Under the pieces are notes generated by a model that was not told the origin of the DNA, did not search any database, and saw only the letters and a list, made by a program, of their open reading frames with translations. The position numbers and the translations under genes were made by a program. This document shows positions 17,901 through 26,429 of a stretch of DNA of 56,479 nucleotides, piece after piece (position 1 is the first letter of the stretch; every line of letters starts with the position of its first letter). This DNA is from Spartobacteria bacterium (GTDB lineage: Bacteria > Verrucomicrobiota > Verrucomicrobiia > Chthoniobacterales > UBA10450): positions 1 to 56,479 of the forward strand of contig PLCM01000009.1 in the NCBI GenBank assembly GCA_003134765.1, given 5' to 3'.

Positions 17901-20133
17901 AATGAAGGAGGTTTGCCGGATTAGCTGGAATAAATGGGGTGATACCACCGCCGCCCGCGCGTAATACCCCCGGCGTCGTCACATTGAGCAACGTGATCTG
18001 ATTGGCAGAAATGTCGCCGCCGGCTGCCGCGGTCGGGGCGCGAAAAGTTCCGCCCACGTTGATCGTCGTCCCGGCGGCCGCGGAGGTCGCCGCGGTGAAA
18101 TCACCCGTCGTGCGAATGCTCGTCCCTGCAGTCACGATATTCGCATCGATCTTTCCGCTCACATCGATAAATGTTCCAGCGGTTACCTGACCCGTAGAAA
18201 TCAAGTCTGCGCCGGTCGTTATACTTTGCCCGGCCAAAACGGTCGGAGCGTTCAAGGTTCCGCCGACATTAACCAGAGTGCCTGCAGTCACCCGGACCGC
18301 GCCAACACTGGAGTTGGCTCGAATCGCACCAGCGGCCACCAAATTCCTCGCGCCTTGCGCGCCAAAGAGGTTGATGTCGGCTGCGGAAGTTATGTTCATC
18401 GAACCGCCATTGAACGCAACGGTCGAAGCCTGGAATCCACCCGCCCCTGCGGTGAAATTCGCGAACCCCGTCGCGCTGAAATTAATCGGCGTTGGATTAT
18501 TCCCGAGAAAATTAATTGTTTGCCCAGTCACCGACACGAGATCAGCGTTGCTAAACACTGTTTGGTCGCCGCGCGCGTCGATGTTCACGGCGTTGCCCGC
18601 ATTCAAGGTCACGGTGCCGCCGGTCGCTCCGCCGACGGCAAATTGACTGAGGGTGAAGTTAACATTTCCCTGCGCACTAATATTGATCGTCGGCGCATTG
18701 ACAGTGCCCGTGCCGGCGAGAAAATCGCTCCCGGTAATGACGCGAAAATTTATTACGTTTTCAGCACCGTTCACCTGGACCGAGCCTTCGGCGTCGAGGA
18801 ACAAATCGCGCACGCCGGAGACCGGCGAAGAAAGATTGATGTTTGAGCCGGCGCCGCGCGCATAAAAGAAAAGCGTCGGAATATTCTGAAACGAAATCTC
18901 TGGTCCGAGAATGATCGAGCCGTTTTGAGTCGCAAGAAGCAGGTTGTTGATGCCGGCGAACGTCAGTGCGCCGCCGGGTGTACCGGAGGTGATTCCATCC
19001 ACCCCGATCAGCTCAAGAAAACTCGCGCCCCCGTTCGCCGTCGAAATCGCAGGATCGCCCGCAAGCACGAGCGACTGAAACTTGAAGGCGGCGACAGGGA
19101 CGCCTGCGCCACTGTAGAACGTGTCGAAGCCGCTTGAAGTATCAAACGGCCGCGTGGCATCGAACGACCAGATCGAGAAATTCCCATCCGCGCCGGGACC
19201 GCGATAGATTTTTCCGAAATCAGTTCGTGCCGGATTAGCAATCGCCGGATCGGTTCGGATGGTGCTCGCCGCGGTGACACGGTAACCAGTCGAGTTTGCA
19301 ATCACGGGCGGCCGCCCGATTTTGCTCGGAGTTGGGGCCGGTGTCGCGGTGACCACGGTTTTCAGATCGATCGTGTCGAGCGATTGTGGGTCGGTCAGCG
19401 TGACCAGCGTGCCGCGCCCGAAGATCACCAGGTTCGTATCGATCAATTCGCCGGTCGATTTTTTCTCCAGCTGCGTTTGCTGCACGTCGGTCATGAGCGG
19501 TTCGCTTCCGAGCGGCCGGTATCCTTGAATAAAAAGTGAGGTCTTCATGAGCCTCTCCAAATCAAAGTCGACCGGTTCGGAAAGTCGTCTTGCATTCGGA
19601 TTGAGGATCATCATCTGGCCGGCAGTCATGAGCACCGACTCGCCCAGGATACCCTTCAGGTAGAGACGCATCGTGCCTTCGAGAACGAGATACTTGGCGT
19701 ACGATCTGGGATGATATTCCACGATGACCGTCGTGCCCGTGATGGCCGCCGTGACGGCAGCGGTCTGGACCTTCGCGCCGCCGGATCCCTTCGGAACCCG
19801 GAGCAGGATCGCGCCATTACCCAGATCGACTGTCCGGGTGCCGTCATTAAAACTGAAAATCGTGTTGGCGCCGAGACGCGCGATCGTGAGATCGGAAAAC
19901 GTCAGTTCCGCGCGCGAATCGACCCCGGTGCGGACGGCGGTGTCGCCCCGGACATTATCACTGAGCGTGGCCGGCCGCGGCTCGGCCTGGCCGGCGAGAA
20001 GTTTCACATCCTTCACCACCTGCGTAACGCGCGCTTCCTTCAACACACTTTTGCTGGCCTGCGCGTTCGCGGAAACAACACTCAAAGCGAACCCACTCAG
20101 GACCACCGCCGCGAATATCAAGAGTCGTTTCAT
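14914..20133 (-). CDS. Giant FecR-domain, filamentous-haemagglutinin-like adhesin
   Basis: 1739 residues from MKRLLIFAAVVLSGFALSV at 20133, with a signal peptide ending ANAQA. Residues about 25-180 resemble a FecR domain (NVRGDTAVRTGVDSRAELTF, GTTVIVEYHPRSYAKYLVLEG). The rest, about 270 onward, is a long series of short G/N/T-rich beta repeats (GGTVTLNAGNAVNIDARGDQ type), as in haemagglutinin-type parallel beta-helices. A block of about 270 residues occurs twice (around 743 and 1368; for example HSLTVSSIVSAGGIDFSG versus HTITTNALTSTGGINFNG), showing internal duplication. No C-terminal barrel or sorting signal is visible; the end is Pro/Gly-rich (PPAFGPPGGP). The barrel gene upstream ends 5 bases before this start and could be its exporter or anchor, though it is much smaller than a TpsB transporter. 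Confidence 0.85.
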   Translation of the reverse strand: MKRLLIFAAVVLSGFALSVVSANAQASKSVLKEARVTQVVKDVKLLAGQAEPRPATLSDNVRGDTAVRTGVDSRAELTFSDLTIARLGANTIFSFNDGTRTVDLGNGAILLRVPKGSGGAKVQTAAVTAAITGTTVIVEYHPRSYAKYLVLEGTMRLYLKGILGESVLMTAGQMMILNPNARRLSEPVDFDLERLMKTSLFIQGYRPLGSEPLMTDVQQTQLEKKSTGELIDTNLVIFGRGTLVTLTDPQSLDTIDLKTVVTATPAPTPSKIGRPPVIANSTGYRVTAASTIRTDPAIANPARTDFGKIYRGPGADGNFSIWSFDATRPFDTSSGFDTFYSGAGVPVAAFKFQSLVLAGDPAISTANGGASFLELIGVDGITSGTPGGALTFAGINNLLLATQNGSIILGPEISFQNIPTLFFYARGAGSNINLSSPVSGVRDLFLDAEGSVQVNGAENVINFRVITGSDFLAGTGTVNAPTINISAQGNVNFTLSQFAVGGATGGTVTLNAGNAVNIDARGDQTVFSNADLVSVTGQTINFLGNNPTPINFSATGFANFTAGAGGFQASTVAFNGGSMNITSAADINLFGAQGARNLVAAGAIRANSSVGAVRVTAGTLVNVGGTLNAPTVLAGQSITTGADLISTGQVTAGTFIDVSGKIDANIVTAGTSIRTTGDFTAATSAAAGTTINVGGTFRAPTAAAGGDISANQITLLNVTTPGVLRAGGGGITPFIPANPANLLHSLTVSSIVSAGGIDFSGDNFVAAGDGKDGGMLSIFANTITFDAANIASANFNGASGVPTNSVGGSGGNLTITTSGAITANAPIQATTGLNPTGVAFGGTGGTVSFTSTAGPVNVNSSILVSSNDPNGQAPPPPLRRSAAGGILSLNSGLTTGSAITLGAGAQLFSLLNGAAPGPAGQIIISSAGGDIIDNGAAIEADRGTITIQHTAAASVGSAQITLNGGTITSETLLASSRGDLTVGTTTPVNVFAVTLSLLANGNLTSNGGTLTATATASSGNVIFQAGNDLSITGGADIERFNGGITTGLNLTVNAGRNLQAAAGFTLRTDGSGLTSGGNIVVQSGGTMTGGGIWMLETGPGTGDQGSGSNITLTSAGAITVADLFGTVVIGAGRTLGNGGSIFLTGAGSYTVTGVDAGLNLQVNNSAPGIIGTGGNITLALNGGLTTRAAGLLNLVVNNSAGRIQTGGNISSTIGGALTANSVNAQIDNRLNGFIGTGAGLTFTVNGTLTTANDADFEILNSQLGTTGGTIGSDAIIKVTLADANIGNDLNAFVDNSDGKIGGAGGTVTLQINGKLAVTGRIDVWGTLTSTGTLTAGQLSGTNVNAPSISVGNGGITRFTIPNEVTVPVLHTITTNALTSTGGINFNGPDFGTPAGFGPFDGGQLTINVPSLTFGSTAADNIQRAVTFNGGSSSNNAIPGGSGGTFTVNTTGAITVGLPIQATSGLVPSGAAPSGSGGTVNLNSTGGPITVNSAITVSSADAAGAAAAPLRRSQSGGNINLQSNSAAGVAINVSSTGQLLSLLDAAAPGPGGKITILATGANSAITATGAAPSPGGVAPDSIRADRGSIDIRHTGLNGTISLANSNILADIVKVGALGDNGVLTIGGGVISADTVLKLYAVGANGAVNFVSNVTLNGNSVKTIAGNTVTVQNNVIVTIGGGKPADVYVLDPRGANYSNFNGGNNSTTGMFILSGGGPAPASGASTHLGVAPPAFGPPGGP

Positions 20134-20138
20134 TCCGG

Positions 20139-21113
20139 TTAGAATTTGAAGGTCAACGAAAGCGCGCCGCCGATATTCGCCACGCTGTAATCGAACACGC
20201 TCTGGTTCGACTGGCTCCACGCGAGAGTGCTGGCCGCGCCGGCTGAAAAATATTTCGTGATCCGGTAGTTCGCGGTCAGGGCCAAAACTTCACTCACATC
20301 CGTCCGATCGATGTTGCGATAATCGCGCACAAAGATCCGGCCCACGGCGCCGAGCGTGAGCGAGCGTGTGACATTCACCGCGTAACCAGCGTAGACATCG
20401 AATTCGTCGCGGCGCGGCGGAGAGGGATTGGCGTGCAGACTCACGTTGGTATCCACGCCTAACGAGAACTGCTGTGCGCGCCCGATGCGGAAGGGCAATT
20501 CCGCGCTGAAGAAGATCGAGTGGTTGTCGAAGAAGCTGTTGAAGCTGTTTGAAAACGTAAGCCGATTGTAATCGTATTCCGCGCGCAGCATCAGGTTGTG
20601 CACCTTGGGCAGAATGTAGAAAAGACCGGCCGTAAAATCGAAGCTGCCGAAATCGAGCGCGCTGTACTTATTATAGTAAAACTCCTGGCGCTGGACGCTG
20701 AACGAGCCGAAGAGCGTACTGGTAAAACGCGGCGCATAGGTCACCCCGGCCGCCGGCGCGATGAGCACGTCACCTTTCTCCCCGTTGCGAGCGAGGGCCA
20801 CGTTCGACGTATAATAAAACGGCGTCGCCACCGAGGCGGTAAACGGTTCGTAACGCTCGACCCGTTTCAGGATCTCCTGCTCGCCGATGTCGGCGTCATT
20901 CGGGCTTTCGGCGGCCCGCCCGTTGTCCACGCCGTTTTCCTCCGAATAGGAATCGCTCGTTGAGGGCGGGGCGGTGCGAAGAAGCTGGGCCCGATCCTGG
21001 ACGGAAACCTGTTGCGCCTCGAGCAGGCTAATGGACGCCAACCCGGCTACCGTCGCCAGCAGGCCGGCCGCGAGACGGAAACGAAATCCAACAAAATGAA
21101 GAGCGCCGGGCAT
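20139..21113 (-). CDS. Outer-membrane beta-barrel protein
   Basis: 324 residues with a signal sequence (AAGLLATVAGLASISLLEAQ), a short polar linker (about 40-85), then about 230 residues of regular amphipathic strands (for example STLFGSFSVQRQEFYYNKY, YAVNVTRSLTLGAVGRIFVRD). It ends in phenylalanine (GGALSLTFKF), the classical C-terminal signal for barrel assembly by BamA. Its stop is 5 bases before the start of the giant adhesin, so the two form an operon. A role as anchor or pore for the adhesin is inference; no POTRA domains are present. Confidence 0.8.
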   Translation of the reverse strand: MPGALHFVGFRFRLAAGLLATVAGLASISLLEAQQVSVQDRAQLLRTAPPSTSDSYSEENGVDNGRAAESPNDADIGEQEILKRVERYEPFTASVATPFYYTSNVALARNGEKGDVLIAPAAGVTYAPRFTSTLFGSFSVQRQEFYYNKYSALDFGSFDFTAGLFYILPKVHNLMLRAEYDYNRLTFSNSFNSFFDNHSIFFSAELPFRIGRAQQFSLGVDTNVSLHANPSPPRRDEFDVYAGYAVNVTRSLTLGAVGRIFVRDYRNIDRTDVSEVLALTANYRITKYFSAGAASTLAWSQSNQSVFDYSVANIGGALSLTFKF

Positions 21114-21187
21114 CGGGAGCGTCTAGTTGTGACGCTCCCGATTCCACGCGTCAAGCCTGTAAACCGGGGAGTTGGAACGCAGGACGC

Positions 21188-21380
21188 TCAATGCCTGTCA
21201 TCCCGAGCCGCGCAGACGGCGAGGGACCTCGCAGTTGCAAATTCGGCTGCCACTAAACATTCCCGCGCACACTGACGCGACGCGCTTGTTGGTTCGCGGA
21301 AGCGATTGAGCGCTCGAATGGTCCCTCCCTTCGCTTCGCTCAGGGCAGGCTCGCGCTTCGCCAGTCTCGGGATGACCACC
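21188..21380. repeat. Palindromic intergenic repeat downstream of rnd
   Basis: GTCATCCCGAGCCGCGCAGA near 21198 is answered by CTTCGCTTCGCTCAGG and GTCTCGGGATGACC near 21374, the same family as at 10277-10385. It fills most of the gap 21114-21395 and probably works as a hairpin terminator between the end of rnd and the barrel gene. No gene is seen. Confidence 0.65.
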
Positions 21381-21395
21381 CGAACTGAAAACGTG

Positions 21396-22445
21396 CTACA
21401 ACTCCAGGAGACTCCGTTGCCACGGGACCAGCAACGCATCGGTCCGGCTTCCATCTGCGGCGACCGCATCCAGCGCGCCCCGCGGCGCGATCAACGATGG
21501 ATCGAGCCCATGGACGTTAGCCACCGCATCGCGGCGCCGGCGCAATTCTTCAGCCGCTCGCTCCATTTCCCGGGTTGGCCGTGTTCCCCGCCGCTTCGGG
21601 CGCACCGGCAATTCGGATTCCGGCAAGTGGAGTCCGCGTTCCGCCGCCTCGCGAAAACCCTGCCGACGCCGCGCGGAAAAATGCCGGTGATCGGGATTGC
21701 CGCCGGCCGCAAACTCCTCCGCCGCTCGCAACAGGAGGTGATTTTGCAAAATGTGGAACGACGGCCTATCGGCCGCTTGCGCTTCCCGGTCCCGCCACTG
21801 CCAGAGTTCGCGCAGAACCGCGCAGGCGCGTCCGCCCAGTTTTCCCGAGCCGGCAATTCGCCACACTTCCTCGTCGTCCTTCGTGCGCTGAACGGCCGCT
21901 TGCTCGAGGCCACGCTCACAGGACTGGCGAAACCACTCGAGCCGCCCGCGCTCGCGCAGGTCCGTCTCCAGTTTTTCCGCCAGCGGCAAAAGGTAACGCG
22001 TGTCGTTGATCGCGTATTCCGCCATGTGCCTGGGCAATGGGCGCTGCGCCCAGTTCGCTTTTTGCGAACCTTTCGGCAGCGTCACTCCGAAAAACTGCTC
22101 GACCAACGCCGCCAGGCTGAACGACCGAATGCCCAGGAGCCGGGCCGCGATCACCGTGTCGAAAATCCGCGTTGCGACAAAACCAAGGCTGCGGCGGAGC
22201 AGGCGCAAATCAAAGTCGGCTCCCTGGAGGACGATCTCTTTTCGCGCCAGCGCCTCGGACAGCGGCGCCAGATCGAAGTTAGCGAGTGGATCGACCAGGC
22301 AATCGTAGCCCGGGACACTCAGTTGAATGAGGCAAAGCTTTTCAAAATAACAATGCAGGCTGTCCGCTTCCGTATCGACGGCGATACGATCGACGGTCTC
22401 CAGTTTCGGAAGGAGTTCGGCCAGTTGGGAGTCAGTCTGAATCAT
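21396..22445 (-). CDS. rnd: Ribonuclease D
   Basis: 349 residues from MIQTDSQLAELLPKLETV. It is a 3'-5' exoribonuclease of the DEDD family acting on tRNA precursors. Exo I is AVDTEADSLHCYFEKLCLIQ, Exo II includes GADFDLRLLRRSLGF, and Exo III is YAINDTRYLLPLAEKL. The middle and C-terminal parts form the HRDC region that binds RNA. The length is close to the family norm (about 370). The frame extends upstream to 22505 through a repeat with CAAGCTCC units, so the internal ATG at 22445 is preferred. Confidence 0.9.
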   Translation of the reverse strand: MIQTDSQLAELLPKLETVDRIAVDTEADSLHCYFEKLCLIQLSVPGYDCLVDPLANFDLAPLSEALARKEIVLQGADFDLRLLRRSLGFVATRIFDTVIAARLLGIRSFSLAALVEQFFGVTLPKGSQKANWAQRPLPRHMAEYAINDTRYLLPLAEKLETDLRERGRLEWFRQSCERGLEQAAVQRTKDDEEVWRIAGSGKLGGRACAVLRELWQWRDREAQAADRPSFHILQNHLLLRAAEEFAAGGNPDHRHFSARRRQGFREAAERGLHLPESELPVRPKRRGTRPTREMERAAEELRRRRDAVANVHGLDPSLIAPRGALDAVAADGSRTDALLVPWQRSLLEL

Positions 22446-22450
22446 CGGGT

Positions 22451-22600
22451 AAACAGCAAGCTCCAAGCACCAAGCTCCAGAGAAGCTCCAAGCATCAAGC
22501 TCCAAAAAGGCTCCAGGTCTAACGTCAAAACGCGCGGTGATTGTTCCATGTTTGATGTTTGGAATTTCTCTGGAGCTTGGATGTTGGAATTTGGAGCTTT
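22451..22600. repeat. CAAGCTCC-rich inverted repeat between rho and rnd
   Basis: The left arm has iterated AGCTCCAAGCACCAAGCTCC-type units (22458-22515); the right arm has TTCTCTGGAGCTTGGATG and GGAATTTGGAGCTT (22564-22599). The two arms are imperfect inverted copies. It probably folds into a long hairpin in the rho-rnd intergenic transcript. Confidence 0.7.
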
Positions 22601-22605
22601 GACGT

Positions 22606-23973
22606 TCATCTCAGTCCGCTGAGCAGTAGTTCGGCGTTGGTCTTCGTCGCGTTCAGATTATCGATCAGTTTCTCCATCGCCTCGATCGGCGGCAGCGCAG
22701 CCATCGCTTTGCGCAGCAACTGGACGCGTTCCCATTCCTCGGGGTGGTAGAGTAACTCTTCGCGGCGGGTGGCCGACATAAGACAATGGATCGCGGGGTA
22801 GAGCCGCTTCTCCACCAGCGCCCGGTCGAGATGCAACTCCATGTTCCCCGTCCCCTTGAACTCCTCGAAAATCACCTGGTCCATCTTGCTGCCGGTATCC
22901 ACCAGAGCAGTCGCCAGGATGGTGAGGCTGCCGCCTTCTTCGCAATTGCGCGCCGCGCCGAAGAATTTCTTCGGCTTCAGGAGCGCCTTCGCCTCCACCC
23001 CACCCGACATCGTCCGGCCTTTGCCTGGCTGAAGCGAATTGTAGCCGCGCGCCAGCCGCGTGATGCTGTCGAGCAACACGACAACGTCTTTGCCTTGTTC
23101 GACCAGGCGCTTCGCCCGTTCGAGCACGAGCTCGGCCACTTCCACGTGTCGCTTCGAATTCTCGTCGAAGGTTGAATTGTAAACGTCGCAATCGACTTCG
23201 CGCTGGAGATCGGTCACCTCTTCGGGCCGTTCGTCCACCAGCAGAATGATCAGGATGATCTCCGGATGATTCACCCGGATCGCCTTCGCAATTTCCTTCA
23301 GCAGGATTGTCTTGCCCACCCGGGGCGCCGCCACGATCAGGCCGCGTTGCCCGCGCCCGAGCGGTGTCAGCAAATCGACGGCGCGCGCGCTGATCGAATT
23401 CGTCGTCGAATTCTCCAGCAAGATTCGCCCTTCCGGGAAAAGCGGCGTCAGGTTGTCGAACGCGGTCGGGGCCGACCATTCTTCGACCGGAAAGCCTTCA
23501 ATCGCCAGGATTTCATCCAGCATGATCAATTTTTCGCGGTCGCGCGGCAGCCGCAACGTCCCGTGGATCTTTTGCGCCGGCTGGAGTTTGAATTGTTGGA
23601 TAAAGGCGCGGGGCACTCCGACGTCTTCCGGCACCGAGAGGAAATTCAAGCGGGGCCACCGCAGCACGCCGAACGCGTCCGCAACCGGATCGAAAAAACC
23701 GGTGGTCGTGACCGGAATTTTTCGTCCGAGAGCCGCGCGGACAAGATCAAGAATCAGGTGATGACGCAGGCGTCCCGGATAAACCCGAAGATCAAATTCA
23801 CGGCAGAGTTTTTCGACCTCGTCCGGCTCGAGCGCCTGGAGCTCGTTCACGTCTAGCGATGCCGGCAAATTTAGCGGCGACTCTTCTGTAGCGGCGGCCG
23901 TGTCGGCCGCAGGTGTAGCGTCCGCTGTCTCAGCGGACCTTTCTTCATCCCGCGTTGTTTCGCTTTCGTTCAT
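22606..23973 (-). CDS. rho: Transcription termination factor Rho
   Basis: 455-residue hexameric RNA helicase that terminates transcription. The N-terminal 35 residues are acidic and Ala/Thr-rich. The Rho N-domain runs about 38-80, the cold-shock RNA-binding domain about 85-155 ([18 protein letters not shown]), and the ATPase about 160-455. Walker A reads [13 protein letters not shown] and Walker [17 protein letters not shown]; the Q-loop region is [21 protein letters not shown] palindromic repeat is read in frame inside the N-terminal extension. The first seven codons and the upstream 72 bp are duplicated immediately upstream. Confidence 0.96.
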   Translation of the reverse strand: MNESETTRDEERSAETADATPAADTAAATEESPLNLPASLDVNELQALEPDEVEKLCREFDLRVYPGRLRHHLILDLVRAALGRKIPVTTTGFFDPVADAFGVLRWPRLNFLSVPEDVGVPRAFIQQFKLQPAQKIHGTLRLPRDREKLIMLDEILAIEGFPVEEWSAPTAFDNLTPLFPEGRILLENSTTNSISARAVDLLTPLGRGQRGLIVAAPRVGKTILLKEIAKAIRVNHPEIILIILLVDERPEEVTDLQREVDCDVYNSTFDENSKRHVEVAELVLERAKRLVEQGKDVVVLLDSITRLARGYNSLQPGKGRTMSGGVEAKALLKPKKFFGAARNCEEGGSLTILATALVDTGSKMDQVIFEEFKGTGNMELHLDRALVEKRLYPAIHCLMSATRREELLYHPEEWERVQLLRKAMAALPPIEAMEKLIDNLNATKTNAELLLSGLR

Positions 23974-24169
23974 CTAAAATTAATTGGAGGGACGCCCGCT
24001 GTGGCGTCCCAAAATTTGTGGGACGGAACAGAGCCCATCCCTCCGGCAGGGACCTCTTCCACATGTGCCGCCTGCGGCGTTGTTTCGCTTTCGTTCATCT
24101 AAAATTAATTGGAGGCACGCCCGCCGTGGCGTCCCAAAATTTGTGGGACGGGACAGAGCCCGTCCCTCC
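23952..24169. repeat. 93-bp direct repeat covering the rho start region
   Basis: Copies at 23952-24044 and 24077-24169 have a 125-bp period and differ at 4 of 93 positions by eye. Each holds the first codons of rho (MNESETT on the minus strand), the bases just upstream, and a GACGCC...GGCGTCCC palindrome of an intergenic repeat family also seen at 26278-26361. Confidence 0.88.
23970..24098 (-). CDS. Possible 42-codon upstream ORF overlapping the rho start
   Basis: Created by the duplication: the upstream copy of the rho start (ATG at 24098) opens a frame of 42 codons, MNESETTPQAAHVEEV through PPINFR. Its TGA stop overlaps the real rho ATG as ATGA. The sequence context before both ATGs is identical, so if rho is translated from it this leader could be too. 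No function is known for the peptide; it may be an accident of the duplication. Ribosome profiling would decide. Confidence 0.35.
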   Translation of the reverse strand: MNESETTPQAAHVEEVPAGGMGSVPSHKFWDATAGVPPINFR

Positions 24170-24179
24170 AGCGCTCAAA

Positions 24180-24839
24180 TCATCCAGCCCTTTCCCAAAA
24201 CTTTACCAATAACCGCGCCTGTTCCTTTAACACCTCGCGCCCGCCGTTGTTCCATACCAAATGATCGGCCCGGCCGATCTTCTCCGTCAGCGGCATCTGC
24301 GCATCGATCATTGATTGCGCCTCCGCTCGACCGAGACCCGTGCGCGCCATAAGCCGCTCGAGCTGGAGCCGGGGCGAACAGGCCACGACCACAACCTTGT
24401 CGCACAGGGTTTCACCGCCGGTTTCATAGAGAAGTGGGATATCAGCAAAAAAAAGCTCCGTGGAGTTGCGATGGCCTTCGGCTTCGAGGCTCCACTGACG
24501 GCGGATGCGCGGATGCAGGATTTGCTCCAGCGCGCGTTTCTTTTCCGCGTCGGCGAACACTATGGTGCGAATTGCCTCCCGATTCAAGTCCCCGCTCGAA
24601 TAAACCGACTCACCGAATTCCTTTTCAATAAGTCCCCTCACCTCCGGGTCCCGATCCGCCAGCTCCCGCGCCGCGACATCCGCATCAAAAAAAATCGCAC
24701 TGGCAGGGACGCCGCGTTCGCCTCCGGACGAACTCGCCGTGGCGAGCTGCGGCGTCCGCTCCGCGAAAATCTCGCGGAGACATTCCGTGAAGCTGGTCTT
24801 CCCCGTGGAAATTCCGCCTGTGATCCCGATCGCTGCCAT
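24180..24839 (-). CDS. coaE: Dephospho-CoA kinase
   Basis: 219 residues; phosphorylates the 3'-hydroxyl of dephospho-CoA, the last step of coenzyme A synthesis. The P-loop is ITGGISTGKTSFTECL near residue 6. The CoaE features FFDADVAARELADRDPE and HPRIRRQWSLEAE follow, and the lid/adenine region includes VVVACSPRLQLERLMARTGL. The C-terminus ENGGREVLKEQARLL-type helix is normal. A short insert after residue 30 (TPQLATASSSGGERGVPAS) is unusual and may be repeat-derived. It lies upstream of rho in the same direction, separated by the rho leader duplication. Confidence 0.92.
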   Translation of the reverse strand: MAAIGITGGISTGKTSFTECLREIFAERTPQLATASSSGGERGVPASAIFFDADVAARELADRDPEVRGLIEKEFGESVYSSGDLNREAIRTIVFADAEKKRALEQILHPRIRRQWSLEAEGHRNSTELFFADIPLLYETGGETLCDKVVVVACSPRLQLERLMARTGLGRAEAQSMIDAQMPLTEKIGRADHLVWNNGGREVLKEQARLLVKFWERAG

Positions 24840-25060
24840 AATCTTAGGTAGGGACGCGTTTCCGACGCGTCCGACTTATCTCTGATACGCCGCCGACAGT
24901 TGAGCACGAAACTCGACGAGTGAAAAAGAAAAGCGACGCAAATGCACCTGACATCTCCCGGCGACCATCATCAAGGTGCATAAGATCGCATCGGCAGCTA
25001 TACTAATACTCTCCAGAACAGCCGTTCGCCTCCCGATCCCCTCCAGGACAAGAGGAGCCC

Positions 25061-26275
25061 GTGAGGAAACTCCAGCGAACTGCTGTTACTATTATTGCTG
25101 CCTTCCTGGCGTTGGCTACGCCCGCGTTGCCCGCGGCAACGGTCCGCGTAACGACCTGGAATCTCGAATGGTTTCCAAACGGGACGCCGAAGGAATTGCC
25201 CGCGGCGGAACAGGCGAAGCGGATCGCCGTCGCAGCGGATGTGCTGCGGCCGCTGAATCCGGACGTCATCCTCCTTTAGGAAGTTCGCGACTACGACGTC
25301 TGCGCGCGGCTGGGTGAAGCGATCCGGCCCCACACTTATCAGGTTGCTATCTGTTCGGCGTTCAAGGAGCCGTTCACGTCGGGTTTTGGCAAACAGCAGG
25401 TCGCGATCCTGGCGAAGGAACCGGCCCAGGCCGCGTGGTCGGAGCCGTGGAAATCGATGGATGGCGTCGATCCACCGCGCGGATTTGCCTTCGCCTGGTT
25501 CAAAATCGGCGGGAGCGACGTGGGGATCTACGCGGTCCACTTGAAGAGCAATCTCATCATGAAGAGCGACAAAACGGTGGAAGCGCTAAAAAATATTCGA
25601 AAACGCGAGGTGGCCATCAATCAGGTCCTCAATCATATGCGCGACATGATCGCGCCCGCGCTTCCGATGGTGAAAAGCTTTGTCGTAGGCGGCGATTTCA
25701 ACACCAATCTGGATCAGCCTGATTTCGCGGCGGAGAAAACCCTGGCTACGCTAACGGCGGCGGGTTTTCGGGGTTCGACGGACGGTGCTCCGCTGCCCCA
25801 GCGCATTACGCACCCCGGGAACGGCCCCTACCCTGACGCTACCTTCGATTATCTTTTCGGGTGGAACCTGGTTCCCGCGAGAACGCTGATCACTCCTTCA
25901 AAAGCGTCGGACCATTATCCGGTGACATGTGACTTCTCGTTAGGCGGCGGCTATGCCCAAGTCGCACCCGCGCCTGCTCCAAATACGACTGCGCTCACGC
26001 CGACTCAACCGCCGGCGCCGCAATCCGGCAAATCTTTTGCGACCAGCTGATCGAAGTCTTTCGTGACATCGCCCCGCTCTCTGAGGGAGAAGGTTAGGAT
26101 GAGGGTTGCCTTCGTGACACTCACCCAACCCGTACGGGTCAAGATCCCGTACGGCGAGACCGTCCTACCCCGCGGGCTGAAGCTGACCGTGTTATCGCGA
26201 AACGAACAGACGGTGACAGTGCAGTACCTCGACGGAACGCAGACGATCCCTGTCACCTCCACGGACTTGCACTGA
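25061..26275 (+). pseudogene. Broken secreted endonuclease/exonuclease/phosphatase-family gene
   Basis: The N-terminus (MRKLQRTAVTIIAAFLALAT to LPAAT) is a signal peptide, followed by VRVTTWNLEWFPNGTP, the family's first metal-site motif. After NPDVILL the frame meets TAG at 25277-25279, exactly where the family has Q in LLQEVRD; one C-to-T change explains it. The same frame then continues EVRDYDVCARLG through GIYAVHLKSN, VVGGDFNTNL and SDHYPVTC, all family motifs, to a second stop at 26048. A third in-frame segment (VTLTQPVRVKIPYGETVLPR) follows and looks like the original SH3-like tail; a 51-bp insertion splits the join. Readthrough or separate expression of the 3' part cannot be excluded. 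Confidence 0.78.
26060..26119. repeat. 51-bp insertion with 9-bp direct repeats
   Basis: TTCGTGACA occurs at 26060-26068 and again at 26111-26119, enclosing CTCTCTGAGGGAGAAGG and AGGATGAGGGTT, a sequence style typical of intergenic repeats. The net insertion (42 bp plus one repeat) is 51 bp, so the frame is kept. This looks like a small repeat inserted with a target-site duplication. Confidence 0.5.
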
Positions 26276-26277
26276 AT

Positions 26278-26361
26278 GGAGGGATGCCGCCGTGGCGTCC
26301 CATTATTGAGGAGGATGTCGCGTGGTAAAGGAGAGGGACGGGACAGCGCCCATCCCTCCAG
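26278..26361. repeat. GGAGGGATGCC...CCATCCCTCCA inverted repeat
   Basis: The ends GGAGGGATGCCGCC and GCGCCCATCCCTCC are inverted copies. It is the same family as the repeat in the rho leader and the one at 33193-33246. The open frame of the next gene runs back through its right half, which argues against a start at 26322. Confidence 0.65.
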
Positions 26362-26429
26362 TCGACGAATTTGGCTTGTGGGGCGTGAGGCGATTGAATA
26401 GAAGGGACTTGGAGAGCTACGGGACAACC

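Noticed and set aside
21306..22622. 438-codon plus-strand frame opposite rnd.
   Set aside because: Rich in Arg/Gln/Pro shadow composition; the minus strand encodes RNase D.
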